Assembly (NCBI GenBank): GCA_041739525.1
Contig: JBGSNQ010000062.1
Location: 1-64,000 of the forward strand
Reading direction: 5' to 3'
DNA length: 64,000 bases
Source of the DNA: DATJGR01 sp041739525
GTDB taxonomy: Bacteria; Pseudomonadota; Gammaproteobacteria; Pseudomonadales; Azotimanducaceae
Below, in pieces: positions 33,187 to 42,062 of this stretch (position 1 is its first letter; the number at the start of each line of letters is the position of its first letter). The notes beneath the pieces are model-generated. The model had not been told where the DNA came from. It did not search any database and worked only from the letters and a program-made list of their open reading frames with translations. Both the position numbers and the translations under genes were made by a program.

Positions 33187-34347
33187 CTAGTGTGCGGGAC
33201 CGCAGTCGGTACGTCGCAGGACGACGCGCCGGTTCAGGGCACGCCCCTCTGCGGTGTCGTTACTCGCCACGGGATGGGCCTCGCCGAAGCCGTTGACCAC
33301 GAATCGGTCACCCAGACTCACGCCTTGTGCCTTCACGTAGTCCGCTACCGCCTGCGGGCGACGTTTCGACAGGCCGAGGTTGTACGATTCATCGCCAGTG
33401 CTGTCGGTAAAGCCGTTCACCTCTCCCGCAATGAATGCAACCTTGGGGTCCTTCAGGACTGGGATGATCACGTCAATCTTCGCTTTGTCGCCGGCACTTA
33501 GTACGGCCGAGTTGAACGCAAATTCCAGCGTCAGCGTGTAGTCGCAATCACAACCGCCCTCGCTGACACGCGCGCCGGCCGGCGTACCCGGGCACTGGTC
33601 AACCGCATCACAAACGCCATCGCGATCACCATCCGGACACTTCGCCGGCGGAGCCGCTGTGGGCTTCGGCGCCGGTGCCGGCGGCGGTGTCGAGGCCACT
33701 ACCGGTGCAGGCGTCTCCTTCTCGCGGTAGAACGTGTACTGCAGGCTACCCGTGACGGCATACAGGTCGTCTAGCTTGTCGACATCGTAGGCTTCGTATT
33801 CGGCACGAATCGCCCAATGGCCGAAGTTGTACATAGCGCCGGCGCCGTAAGCCATCATGCCGTTGCCTTCACTCGAATCGTTGCTCGTCGTACCTGCAGG
33901 TGGAACCGGTCCGGGGAAACGCAGCTTGGTCTCTACATCGATGTTCGCCGCGATGCCGCCGACTTTGGCGAACAGGTCGAAGTTGCCGAGCGGCAGGTAC
34001 AGCACACCAAAGCCCTGCCAGCCGTTGGCCGACACTTCGGCTTCGATCCTCTCCGGGTTCCCCGTCACTACGGGAGAAAAAGTCTGGCTCTCACTCGCGT
34101 TGCCCAGCTCGATGTAGCCGCCCTCTATGCCGAACCAGTTCGTGAAGTTGTAACCGCCATAGAACTTGTAAGCATTGTCGCTCTCGTCGACTTTTAGCGT
34201 CGGACCCACGTTGTTGTCCGACTCCGCCTCCATCGTCGACTGGCCTGCGCCTATGCCCAGGAAAAGTCCTTCCTCCGCACCAAACGCACTGCTCATTGCT
34301 AATACCGAGACAAGCGCACCACTCAGCACCATCCCTTGATTCATCAT
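33187..34347 (-). CDS. OmpA-family outer-membrane porin with TSP3 linker
   Basis: A 386-residue protein. The signal peptide is MVLSGALVSVLAMSSAFGA (cut near residue 24). An eight-stranded OmpA-type barrel covers about 25-210 (NAYKFYGGYNFTNWFGIEGG and WAIRAEYEAYDVDKLDDLYA). A Pro/Ala linker and one TSP3 calcium repeat at about 240-262 (DGDRDGVCDAVDQCPGTPAG) precede the C-terminal peptidoglycan-binding domain (GEVNGFTDSTGDESYNLGLS and NRRVVLRRTDCGPAH). This is the OprF/OmpA layout. It provides the membrane-spanning member of the three-gene set and probably links outer membrane and cell wall. Confidence 0.92.
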   Translation of the reverse strand: MMNQGMVLSGALVSVLAMSSAFGAEEGLFLGIGAGQSTMEAESDNNVGPTLKVDESDNAYKFYGGYNFTNWFGIEGGYIELGNASESQTFSPVVTGNPERIEAEVSANGWQGFGVLYLPLGNFDLFAKVGGIAANIDVETKLRFPGPVPPAGTTSNDSSEGNGMMAYGAGAMYNFGHWAIRAEYEAYDVDKLDDLYAVTGSLQYTFYREKETPAPVVASTPPPAPAPKPTAAPPAKCPDGDRDGVCDAVDQCPGTPAGARVSEGGCDCDYTLTLEFAFNSAVLSAGDKAKIDVIIPVLKDPKVAFIAGEVNGFTDSTGDESYNLGLSKRRPQAVADYVKAQGVSLGDRFVVNGFGEAHPVASNDTAEGRALNRRVVLRRTDCGPAH

Positions 34348-34770
34348 ATCCCTCTCCGTTCATGATTCTTTTTTGACGAAACCGAACCAATTCCGCGACG
34401 CGACGCGCGTCCAGCCATAGACGCTACGCCTTCCGTAGCTGTTGGCGCCTGTTCACAACGAGCAAATCGTCATTCCCACTCGACCCAATCCGGCGACATT
34501 GACGACGCATGGCGATGCGCCTGCGTTTTGCTCGCCAAATACGCAAAATGTCACGGAGGCGCGCCGGTTTCATCGAACGATTCCCTGCGACTAGCCAAAC
34601 AAGAACGTCAAGTTCAACGCGGCACTTGGCTGACGATACAACGCAGGTTGGCGCAGTTGATCTACACCTGAGAAGCACGTCTCAATGTCGCCCTGCTCAT
34701 GTGAGCTACCTGTAATTTCGGGACCAGTGCGCAGGAGTGCTTATACGGCGGACGTTATCGTCGCTTCGCC
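34348..34770. other. Intergenic region between divergent OmpA and small-protein genes
   Basis: About 420 bases upstream of the OmpA porin. No convincing gene: the open frames are Arg/Cys-rich and lack ribosome sites. There is a small hairpin gctacg-ccttc-cgtagc near 34422-34438 and a TATAC-like element at 34742 that could serve the plus-strand gene. The base composition is less GC-biased than in the flanking genes. Probably promoter and leader DNA for the OmpA cluster. Confidence 0.5.
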
Positions 34771-35028
34771 ATGAACATCACCGACATCACGAATGCTGCT
34801 CTGCTCGAACTTCATCGAGAGAGCATCGGTTTACGCGAAGCCACCTTTCAGTCCGGCGTACCGGCCTGGGCGCGCGACCAGCAAAGCGCGCGGCACGATG
34901 AAATCGTTCGCGAGATGGTCCGGCGGGGTTTGCTGGGCGGGAGACCGCCGTCGCGAACGTCCACACTTCGATCGGTTGGACCTTCGCCGGCGCTGTTGTC
35001 CGTACTCCGTTCAGGGCTCCGCGCTTAA
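34771..35028 (+). CDS. Small hypothetical protein
   Basis: An 85-residue frame starting at ATG, with an N-terminal helical half (MNITDITNAALLELHRESIG and REATFQSGVPAWARDQQSAR) and an Arg/Ser/Pro-rich tail. No ribosome site is obvious, but a TATAC-like -10 element at about 34742 would give a short leader. No family is recognised. It precedes cofD by 165 bases on the same strand and could be the first gene of that transcript. The antisense frame is less protein-like. Confidence 0.4.
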   Translation: MNITDITNAALLELHRESIGLREATFQSGVPAWARDQQSARHDEIVREMVRRGLLGGRPPSRTSTLRSVGPSPALLSVLRSGLRA

Positions 35029-35193
35029 CCGGTCGACCCATTGGCTGTACACCGGTATTCTCGGCGCCGCGCAGTTCGCGCGTTTCCTTTACCTGAGAGC
35101 CCACCGAGAGCCGCAACAGCCGTGCAACCCGTCAGAATTCGAAAGGCAATCGAATGCCCGTAACATACCGGCACGGTGGGTTGCTTCACTGAG

Positions 35194-36168
35194 ATGGCGG
35201 CGGACCGGTTCATCGCCCTTACCGGCGGCGTAGGCGGAGCCAAACTCGCGCTCGGCCTCACGCAATTGCTGTCGCCCGACGAAGTCGCGTTCATCGTCAA
35301 CACCGGCGACGACTTCGAACACCTCGGCCTGCACGTCTCACCCGACATCGATACGCTCGTTTACACGCTGTCCGGTGAATCGAACACCGAGGTGGGTTGG
35401 GGACGTCGCGGCGAGACGTGGCAGTTCATGCGGGCGTTGAAGCAGTTCGGCGGAGAAACCTGGTTCAATCTCGGCGACCTCGACCTCGCGATGCACCTCG
35501 AACGTACCCAACGGCTGCACAAGGGGGCGCTTCTCACACAGGTCACGCGAGAATTGGCAAATTCCCTCGGCGTGAAGTACGCGGTGCTGCCGATGAGCGA
35601 TGCACCGGTTCGGACGATGATCGGCACAGCCAACGGCGAATTGGCGTTCCAGCACTACTTCGTTCGAGACCGCTGCGCACCGGCGGTGACGGGATTTCGT
35701 TTCGCGGGCGCCCCCAACGCCGTGCCAACGCGCGAGATCGAGTCGCGCTTCGACGACAAGGGTCTCGCCGGCGTAATCATCTGCCCATCCAACCCCTTCG
35801 TGAGCGTTGACCCCGTGCTGGCCGTGCCGGGTATGCGCGAGCGATTGAAACGAATCGGCGTACCAATCGTGGCGGTGTCGCCGATCGTCGCGGGCACGGC
35901 AATCAAAGGTCCCACCGCCAAAATGATGACGGAGCTGTCGATTCCGAACGATGCGGTTTCGGTCGCGCGACACTATCGCGGCTTGATCGACGGGTTCGTC
36001 ATCGACCAGCAGGATGCTGCGCTCGAACCAACGATCGCCGCGCTCGGTATCGCAACTGTAGTTACCCAAACCGTCATGCTAAGTTTGGCCGACCGTCGCC
36101 AACTGGCCGACGATGTGCTGCGATTCATCGGACGGATGCGAACGTCTGCGGGCAAACGACTGAAGTAA
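35194..36168 (+). CDS. cofD: 2-phospho-L-lactate transferase (F420 biosynthesis)
   Basis: A 324-residue CofD. The nucleotide site is FIALTGGVGGAKLALGLTQLL. Next come VNTGDDFEHLGLHVSPDIDT, which is near-invariant in the family, NLGDLDLAMHLERTQRL and ICPSNPFVSVDPVLAVPGMR. It transfers the activated phospho-organic acid from the CofC product to Fo, giving F420-0 or its dehydro or 3PG form. The ATG at 35194 places the glycine loop at the N-terminus as in homologues; a GTG at 35176 is an alternative. First of three F420 genes in one direction, followed after 10 bases by cofC. Confidence 0.94.
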   Translation: MAADRFIALTGGVGGAKLALGLTQLLSPDEVAFIVNTGDDFEHLGLHVSPDIDTLVYTLSGESNTEVGWGRRGETWQFMRALKQFGGETWFNLGDLDLAMHLERTQRLHKGALLTQVTRELANSLGVKYAVLPMSDAPVRTMIGTANGELAFQHYFVRDRCAPAVTGFRFAGAPNAVPTREIESRFDDKGLAGVIICPSNPFVSVDPVLAVPGMRERLKRIGVPIVAVSPIVAGTAIKGPTAKMMTELSIPNDAVSVARHYRGLIDGFVIDQQDAALEPTIAALGIATVVTQTVMLSLADRRQLADDVLRFIGRMRTSAGKRLK

Positions 36169-36178
36169 GGGGATAGCC

Positions 36179-36847
36179 GTGTGGGCGGTTGTGCCGTTGA
36201 AGAACATCCGCCACGCGAAGCAGCGCCTCGCTCCTTTTCTCACGCCCGCCGAGCGCAGCGAACTGATGCTCGCGATGATCACCGACGTGCTGACGGCCCT
36301 TACGCACACGCCCGGCCTCGCCGGCATTCTGCTTGTTTCGCGCGCGCCCGAAGCGACCGATCTGGCGCGCACGCACGGTTGCGAGTTGTACGCGGAGGCC
36401 GACGGTGCCGATCTGTCGGAGTCGGTACAGGCGGCCGGCGGATATCTGGTCGCGAACCGCAACGCTGCAGGGACATTGATCGTGCCGGGCGACGTACCGC
36501 TGATCACACCGGCCGACATACTGGAAGTGCTGACCGGTCACCAACGGTTCAGCCTGGTCCCGGATTCCGAGGGAGACGGCACCAACTGCATCGTTTCGTC
36601 ACCGCCGAACCTGATTCGCTATCGCTTCGACGGGCACAGCTTCAAACCGCATTCGGAAGCGGCATTCAGTATCGGGATTACGCCGCGGATAGTGCGAAAC
36701 GAAGCCTTCGGAATAGACGTGGATACTCCGCGCGATTTGACGCGGATTCTGGAGCGCCCCGGCTCCTCTCGGACACGAACTTGCTTAGAAACAAGCGGTA
36801 TAGCAACTCGTTTGGCGCATCTGCATAATCGCTCCTCCGCGATTTAA
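36179..36847 (+). CDS. cofC: 2-phospho-L-lactate (or PEP/3PG) guanylyltransferase
   Basis: A 222-residue CofC of the GT-A nucleotidyltransferase fold. The GTP site is AVVPLKNIRHAKQRLAPFL, the metal-site strand TLIVPGDVPLITPADI, and the acceptor-side block DGTNCIVSSPPNLIRYRFDG with SFKPHSEAA. It activates the three-carbon acid that links Fo to the glutamate tail: 2-phospholactate, phosphoenolpyruvate or 3-phosphoglycerate depending on lineage. The start is a GTG behind AAGGGGAT, ten bases after cofD. The C-terminus carries about 25 extra, low-complexity residues after the usual end. Substrate choice cannot be read here. Confidence 0.91.
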   Translation: MWAVVPLKNIRHAKQRLAPFLTPAERSELMLAMITDVLTALTHTPGLAGILLVSRAPEATDLARTHGCELYAEADGADLSESVQAAGGYLVANRNAAGTLIVPGDVPLITPADILEVLTGHQRFSLVPDSEGDGTNCIVSSPPNLIRYRFDGHSFKPHSEAAFSIGITPRIVRNEAFGIDVDTPRDLTRILERPGSSRTRTCLETSGIATRLAHLHNRSSAI

Positions 36848-36931
36848 ATGGTCACGTTTCGTCGGCCGATCCCGCGGTCCCCAATGCGAACCCCTGGCCG
36901 CCTACGAAGAAGGGCCGTTCACGGAGAAGTC

Positions 36932-39415
36932 ATGAGTACATCCACCGATTCAGTGCTGAGCGATGCACTGTTGGATGCAGCGCTACAGGACCAGCTACCT
37001 AACGATCGCGACGCACTGACGCTCGCATCCGAAACGGATACCCGAAAACTCGCCGCCGTGGCCGCGCAGTTACGCGACCGCGGTTTCGGCAATCTCGTCA
37101 CGTATTCCCGCAAGGTGTTCATCCCGTTGACGCACCTGTGCAGGGATGTGTGCCATTACTGCACATTTGCACAAACGCCGAAGCACATCGGTGCACCGTT
37201 CATGCCGATCGAACAGGTGCTCGAGGTAGCGCGGCAGGGCAAAGCGCTCGGCTGCAAGGAAGCGCTGTTCACGCTCGGCGAAAAACCCGAGCTGCGTTAC
37301 AAGGCCGCCCGCGAAGCACTCGCGAAGATGGGGTATGCGACTACGCTCGAATACCTGCACGCCGCTGCCAAGGCCGTGCTCGACGAGACCGGCCTGCTGC
37401 CGCACGCGAACCCCGGCACGATGACCGACGAAGAACTCGCGCTGCTGCGGCAGGTGTCGCCGTCGATGGGCATCATGCTGGAAACCGCGTCACCTCGACT
37501 CAGCGAAAAAGGCATGCCGCACTACGGTTCGCCCGACAAGATTCCTGAGGTGCGGCTCGACACGTTGCGGCGCGCCGGCGCGGCGCACGTGCCGTTCACA
37601 TCGGGCATTCTGATCGGCATCGGCGAGACACGCCTCGAACGCGTCGAATCGCTGCTGGCCTTGCGCGCGGTACATGCTGAGTACGGCCACATTCAGGAAA
37701 TCATCGTGCAGAACTTCCGCGCGAAGGAAGGCACGAAGATGCGCCACGCACCGGAGCCCGATCTCGACGAACTGTTGTGGACCATCGCCATCGCCCGAAT
37801 CGTGTTCGGGGCCGACATGAGCATCCAGGCGCCGCCGAATTTGAGTCCCGGCGTGCTGCCGCAGATCGTTGCGGCGGGCATCAACGATTGGGGCGGTGTC
37901 TCGCCGCTAACGCCCGACTTCGTCAATCCCGAAGCGCCGTGGCCGCACCTCGAAGAATTGAGCCGCGAAACCGCCCGCGCCGGCAAGCTGCTGCACGAGC
38001 GCCTGACCGTTTATCCGAAGTACGTACAGCGGCCCGAAACGTGGCTCGCCGAACCGTTGCGTCAGCGCGTGCTCGATCTGGTCGACGCATCGGGTCTGCC
38101 GCGCACCGACAGCTGGTCGCCCGGTGAAGCCATGAGTCCGCCCCCCGATGTGCTGGCCGCGATCCGTGGTCCAAACGTGGCGGCGTCTGCCGAAGTGGCG
38201 AAGATCATCCAACGTGCGCAGCGCGGCGAAGATCTGTCCGAACGCGAGGTCGTCAGCCTGTTCAACGCGCGCGGCGACGACTTCACCGCGATCGTTCACG
38301 CGGCGGACGCGATTCGCCAGCAGGTGAACGGCGACGTGGTCAGCTACGTCGTCAACCGCAACATCAACTACACGAATGTCTGTTATTTCAAATGCCAGTT
38401 CTGCGCGTTCTCGAAAGGGAAGCTGTCGGAGAACCTGCGCGGCCGCCCTTATGACCTGTCGCTCGAGGAAATTCAGCGGCGCACGCTCGAAGGGTGGGAC
38501 CGCGGCGCAACCGAAGTGTGTATGCAGGGCGGCATTCACCCCGACTACACGGGCGACACGTACGTCGAGATTCTGAACGCCGTCAAAGAAGCCGTGCCCG
38601 ACATGCACGTGCACGCGTTCTCGCCGCTGGAAGTGTGGCAAGGCGCCGCAACGCTCGGCATTCCGCTTGAAGAATTCCTGACGCGTCTCAAGGCGGCCGG
38701 TCTCGGCACGCTGCCGGGCACCGCCGCCGAAATTCTCGACGACGAAGTGCGCGCCATCATCTGCCCCGACAAGATCAACACGGCGCAGTGGTTCGAAGTG
38801 ATGGATACAGCGCATCGCGTCGGCTTCAGGACGACCGCCACGATCATGTACGGCCACGTCGACAAGCCCGAGAACTGGGCGCGCCATCTGCTGCGCATTC
38901 GCGCGCAACAGCAGAAGACGGGCGGTTTCACCGAATTCGTGCCGTTGCCGTTCGTGCACATGGAAGCGCCGATGTATCTGAAAGGGCGTGCCCGACGCGG
39001 GCCCACATTCCGCGAAGCGGTGCTGATGCACGCGGTTGCGCGCCTCGCGCTGCACCCGGTGATACCGAACATTCAGGCATCATGGGTGAAGATGGGCCAC
39101 GAAGGCGTGATCGCGTGCCTGAACGCGGGTTGCAACGATCTCGGCGGGACGCTGATGAACGAGAGCATTACGCGCGCCGCCGGTGCGGCACACGGACAGG
39201 AGACGTCGCCGGAAGAGATGCATGCGATGATCCGCGCGGCCGACCGGAAGCCGCGTCAGCGGACCACGATGTACGACGACGCGTCGGCGGAACGTATCGC
39301 CGCGGGTCTCAATGCCGAAGAACTCGCCGAGATCGTCAATACGCCGCTGCGCAAACGGCAGGGCCGAGCGAACCTGGTGCGCAACGAAGCGATTCCAATC
39401 GTCAAAGTCGGCTGA
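36932..39415 (+). CDS. fbiC: Fused CofG-CofH 7,8-didemethyl-8-hydroxy-5-deazariboflavin (Fo) synthase
   Basis: An 827-residue two-module radical SAM enzyme. The CofG half (about 55-400) has C70-x3-C74-x2-C77 (THLCRDVCHYCTFA). The CofH half (about 460-827) has C484-x3-C488-x2-C491 (NVCYFKCQFCAFSKG). Each cluster cysteine trio binds a 4Fe-4S. Together they condense 5-amino-6-ribitylaminouracil with tyrosine to the deazaflavin Fo. Fusion of the two is the FbiC layout of actinobacteria and F420-making proteobacteria. The ATG at 36932 is chosen for its GGAGAAG site; an upstream in-frame ATG at 36848 abuts the cofC stop. A strong terminator follows. Confidence 0.95.
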   Translation: MSTSTDSVLSDALLDAALQDQLPNDRDALTLASETDTRKLAAVAAQLRDRGFGNLVTYSRKVFIPLTHLCRDVCHYCTFAQTPKHIGAPFMPIEQVLEVARQGKALGCKEALFTLGEKPELRYKAAREALAKMGYATTLEYLHAAAKAVLDETGLLPHANPGTMTDEELALLRQVSPSMGIMLETASPRLSEKGMPHYGSPDKIPEVRLDTLRRAGAAHVPFTSGILIGIGETRLERVESLLALRAVHAEYGHIQEIIVQNFRAKEGTKMRHAPEPDLDELLWTIAIARIVFGADMSIQAPPNLSPGVLPQIVAAGINDWGGVSPLTPDFVNPEAPWPHLEELSRETARAGKLLHERLTVYPKYVQRPETWLAEPLRQRVLDLVDASGLPRTDSWSPGEAMSPPPDVLAAIRGPNVAASAEVAKIIQRAQRGEDLSEREVVSLFNARGDDFTAIVHAADAIRQQVNGDVVSYVVNRNINYTNVCYFKCQFCAFSKGKLSENLRGRPYDLSLEEIQRRTLEGWDRGATEVCMQGGIHPDYTGDTYVEILNAVKEAVPDMHVHAFSPLEVWQGAATLGIPLEEFLTRLKAAGLGTLPGTAAEILDDEVRAIICPDKINTAQWFEVMDTAHRVGFRTTATIMYGHVDKPENWARHLLRIRAQQQKTGGFTEFVPLPFVHMEAPMYLKGRARRGPTFREAVLMHAVARLALHPVIPNIQASWVKMGHEGVIACLNAGCNDLGGTLMNESITRAAGAAHGQETSPEEMHAMIRAADRKPRQRTTMYDDASAERIAAGLNAEELAEIVNTPLRKRQGRANLVRNEAIPIVKVG

Positions 39416-39438
39416 CGCTCTCCGAGCGGCGAAACAAG

Positions 39439-39474
39439 AAGGCCGGCCCCCTACAGGGCCGGCCTTTTTCTTTC
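39439..39474. terminator. Strong intrinsic terminator after fbiC
   Basis: AAGGCCGGCCC-CCTACA-GGGCCGGCCTT forms an 11-bp stem with a 6-base loop, followed by a T-rich run (tttctttctc) on the plus strand. It ends the cofD-cofC-fbiC transcript immediately before the convergent MFS stop at 39475. Confidence 0.9.
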
Positions 39475-40716
39475 TCACCCGCCGCCGGCCGCGGGTTCCA
39501 CTACCGTCGCAGCCGCGGTACGCACCGCCAGCGTCAACGGCAACAACAACGTCGCGAAGATCACCAGCGACACGACCGCGAGCAGCGCAAGCGTCACGTC
39601 CATACCCCACAGATCGAGCGTCCAACCAATGAACGGTCCCGTGGCGGCGAACGCGGCACGGAAACCGAAGCTCGCCAACGAGTTCGCGGTGGCGCGGAAC
39701 CGGCCGGGGAGGCGCTTGTTGAACGCATCCCGCAACACCACGAGCCCTAGGCCGCGCGCGACGAAGAACGTCAGCGCCGCCACAAATCCGCCCACCGTGC
39801 CGAACAGCGCGAGCCCCGCGTAACCGACCGCAGGCAACACACCCACGAACGCGAGCAACGCCGTGGCGCCGAACCGATCCTCGGCTTTCAGCGCAAGCCG
39901 CCCCGCACCCGCGGACACCAGCATGTAGATCGCCCACAAGTAGCCGAACTGCGACAGTTCCACGCCCTGCTCTTGCCACAACTTCTGCAACAGCCAAACC
40001 GCGTAGAACGTGGTCAGGCTCCAGATCGACAACGCGAGGAACGTCAGCCGCAACACCGCGCCGGAATTCAACAGGTGCTCGAATATCTCGCGCATGTTCG
40101 CGAGGTGATTGTTTGCATCCATCCGTTCACCCGGCGGTTCAACCAGATTCAGGGCGATCAACAACGGAATCCAGCCGACCACGACCTGCACGTAGACGGC
40201 CGCGTCCATCGACCACATCAGCAGCACGCCGCACAGCACGCCGCCCAACGCTTCCGATGCGGTGTGCATCGTGAACAGCCGCCCGACGAGTTCCTGCCGA
40301 CGACCCGCGTCGTGACCGAGCGCCGCCTCCGAGTCGTACAGGATCGCGAGGTCGGTGCCCGAGACGAGGCTCGAGCCGATGCCCAGGAACATCTCGAACA
40401 GCGCGAGTCCAGCAAATCCGTCTGCGAACAGCAGCATCGAATGGCCAAGCCCGATGAATACGCTGCCGACGAGCAGGGTTACGCGTCGCCCGAAGATGTC
40501 CGCGAGGTATCCCGACGGAATCTCCATGACGAGCACCACCACCGCGAACAACGCCTGCAACAGAAAGACCTGCTGCATCGACAGCCCACGGCTTTCGAAG
40601 AACGGCACGACCACCGGCATGATCACCAGGAAAACCTGGAAAAAGCCGAAGGCCAGCGTTCTGTTGATGTTTCGCCTCAACCGATCCCTGAATTGAGCGT
40701 CGTTAACTGCATCCAT
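39475..40716 (-). CDS. MFS transporter
   Basis: A 413-residue, 12-helix major facilitator. It opens RNINRTLAFGFFQVFLVIMPVVVPFFESRGLSMQQVF. The signature motif-A region, IPSGYLADIFGRRVTLLVG, sits after helix 2, with an acidic-basic helix-4 region GTDLAILYDSEAALG. Substrate is unknown; its placement next to F420 genes does not by itself imply a link. The ATG at 40716 has a TAGGAG site. Convergent with fbiC, with the terminator between. Confidence 0.87.
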   Translation of the reverse strand: MDAVNDAQFRDRLRRNINRTLAFGFFQVFLVIMPVVVPFFESRGLSMQQVFLLQALFAVVVLVMEIPSGYLADIFGRRVTLLVGSVFIGLGHSMLLFADGFAGLALFEMFLGIGSSLVSGTDLAILYDSEAALGHDAGRRQELVGRLFTMHTASEALGGVLCGVLLMWSMDAAVYVQVVVGWIPLLIALNLVEPPGERMDANNHLANMREIFEHLLNSGAVLRLTFLALSIWSLTTFYAVWLLQKLWQEQGVELSQFGYLWAIYMLVSAGAGRLALKAEDRFGATALLAFVGVLPAVGYAGLALFGTVGGFVAALTFFVARGLGLVVLRDAFNKRLPGRFRATANSLASFGFRAAFAATGPFIGWTLDLWGMDVTLALLAVVSLVIFATLLLPLTLAVRTAAATVVEPAAGGG

Positions 40717-40757
40717 GACTCGAGCTCCTACCCACAAAATTCGCGCCCTAAAACGAA

Positions 40758-40789
40758 AAACCCCGGAGGCTTTGGGCGCTCCGGGGTTT
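40758..40789 (-). terminator. Intrinsic terminator of the LLM-MDR operon
   Basis: AAACCCCGGAG-10-base loop-CTCCGGGGTTT gives an 11-bp stem. On the minus strand it is followed by a T-rich tract (tttttcgtttt), so it should end the 42905-to-40818 transcript before the MFS promoter. Confidence 0.8.
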
Positions 40790-40817
40790 CGTTGAATCGT
40801 TCTTTCGAACTAATGCA

Positions 40818-41045
40818 TCACAACCTCGTGCGCCCGCCTCCCTCCAATACGGAATGAATGACGGAAACCATCACGCGCGCCGAATCGGCGGTCGTGAGCG
40901 GGTTCAGTTTGTATTCGAAACACAGACGCATGAGTGCAAATACCCGAAAAACGGCCGGCATACTGCCGCGCCTCAGCAAACCTGTCAACCAGAAGCGACC
41001 GAGGGTTGTCATCGAAGTGTGAACTTCATCGCTTCTGCGACTCAT
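40818..41045 (-). CDS. Small hypothetical protein coupled to the MDR gene
   Basis: A 75-residue frame whose ATG overlaps the MDR stop as ATGA, the usual coupling in this genome. The sequence has a central hydrophobic-basic helix (TLGRFWLTGLLRRGSMPAVF, then RVFALMRLCFEYKLN) and a second helix, TADSARVMVSVIHSVLEGG. An internal ATG would give 64 residues. No family is recognised. A proper intrinsic terminator follows 29 bases later, which supports transcription through it. Confidence 0.5.
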   Translation of the reverse strand: MSRRSDEVHTSMTTLGRFWLTGLLRRGSMPAVFRVFALMRLCFEYKLNPLTTADSARVMVSVIHSVLEGGGRTRL

Positions 41046-42040
41046 ACCCTCACGATCGTCGTACCGATCGTATCGCCGTGCAGCAGCTGCATGAACGCAC
41101 GAGGCGCCGAATCGATACCGCGGAACTCGGTCACGCGCGGCACCAATTCGCCACGTTCGATCCACTTCGTCATCTCGGTGCGCGCATCGTCGTATCGATC
41201 CGCATAGTCGAATACGAGGAAGCCTTCCATCCGCACGCGATTGTTTACTAACAACCCCGGTAAGCCGCGCGGACTACCCGATGGGTTGGCGGTGTCGTAC
41301 TGGCTAACGGCACCGCAACAAACGATGCGCCCGTGCGCGTTCATGCGGAACAGCGCGCTGCCCAGAATGTCCCCGCCAGTGTTGTCGAAGTACACGTCAA
41401 TCCGGTTCGGCGTTGCATCCTTGAACGCATTGCGGAAGCTTGCGTCTTTGTAGTTCAGCGCGACATCGAAGCCAAGTTCGCCGACCAGCAACCGACACTT
41501 CTCGTCCGACCCGGCGACGCCGACGACGCGACACTTCGCGCGTTTCGCAATCTGCCCGACGATGTGGCCCACCGATCCCGCCGCGGCAGACACGACCACG
41601 GTGTTGCCTTCCTTCGGCTTACCGACGTCGAGCAGACCGAAATACGCGGTCAGCCCGTTCGTGCCGAGCACACCGAGGTGCAGCGCCGGATCCGCACCAC
41701 CGGTCACCTTGCGCACGGTCGCCGATTTCAAAGATGCGAACGTCTGCCACCCTGTCGGTCCGACCACAACATCGCCGGCGGCGATGCCGGCCACATTCGA
41801 TCGCTCGACGCGCGCAACACCCGTTCCGCCCATCACGATGCCGGCTCGCGGTGCGCCGGCATAACTCGCACTGCCCTGCAACCCGGCGCGTTGGCCCGCG
41901 CCGATCGTCAGCGCAATCGTCTTACACAGAACCTCGCCGTCGCCACACTCGGGCACCGGCGCATCGCGCACCTCGAAATGTTCCAGCGCGAGCGGACCTT
42001 CCGGAACGCGCGCGATCACGATCTGTCTGTTCGTCGTCAT
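41042..42040 (-). CDS. NADP-dependent MDR oxidoreductase (2-alkenal/prostaglandin reductase type)
   Basis: A 332-residue zinc-free medium-chain reductase. It opens TTNRQIVIARVPEGPLALEHFEVR, then LGTNGLTAYFGLLDVGKPKEGNTVVVSAAAGSVG with the NADP-binding motif, and YFDNTGGDILGSALFRMNAHGRIVCCG. Members of this CurA/LTB4DH branch reduce conjugated C=C bonds of enals and enones with NADPH. The ATG at 42040 follows a GGAGAG site at long spacing. It lies 22 bases below the LLM gene and is coupled to a small ORF by ATGA. Confidence 0.89.
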   Translation of the reverse strand: MTTNRQIVIARVPEGPLALEHFEVRDAPVPECGDGEVLCKTIALTIGAGQRAGLQGSASYAGAPRAGIVMGGTGVARVERSNVAGIAAGDVVVGPTGWQTFASLKSATVRKVTGGADPALHLGVLGTNGLTAYFGLLDVGKPKEGNTVVVSAAAGSVGHIVGQIAKRAKCRVVGVAGSDEKCRLLVGELGFDVALNYKDASFRNAFKDATPNRIDVYFDNTGGDILGSALFRMNAHGRIVCCGAVSQYDTANPSGSPRGLPGLLVNNRVRMEGFLVFDYADRYDDARTEMTKWIERGELVPRVTEFRGIDSAPRAFMQLLHGDTIGTTIVRV

Positions 42041-42062
42041 CGTTTTTGGTCTCTCCGATCTG

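Noticed and set aside
34424..34678. An 84-codon minus-strand frame upstream of the OmpA porin
   Set aside because: Arg/Cys-rich composition, no ribosome site and no recognisable domain; treated as intergenic.
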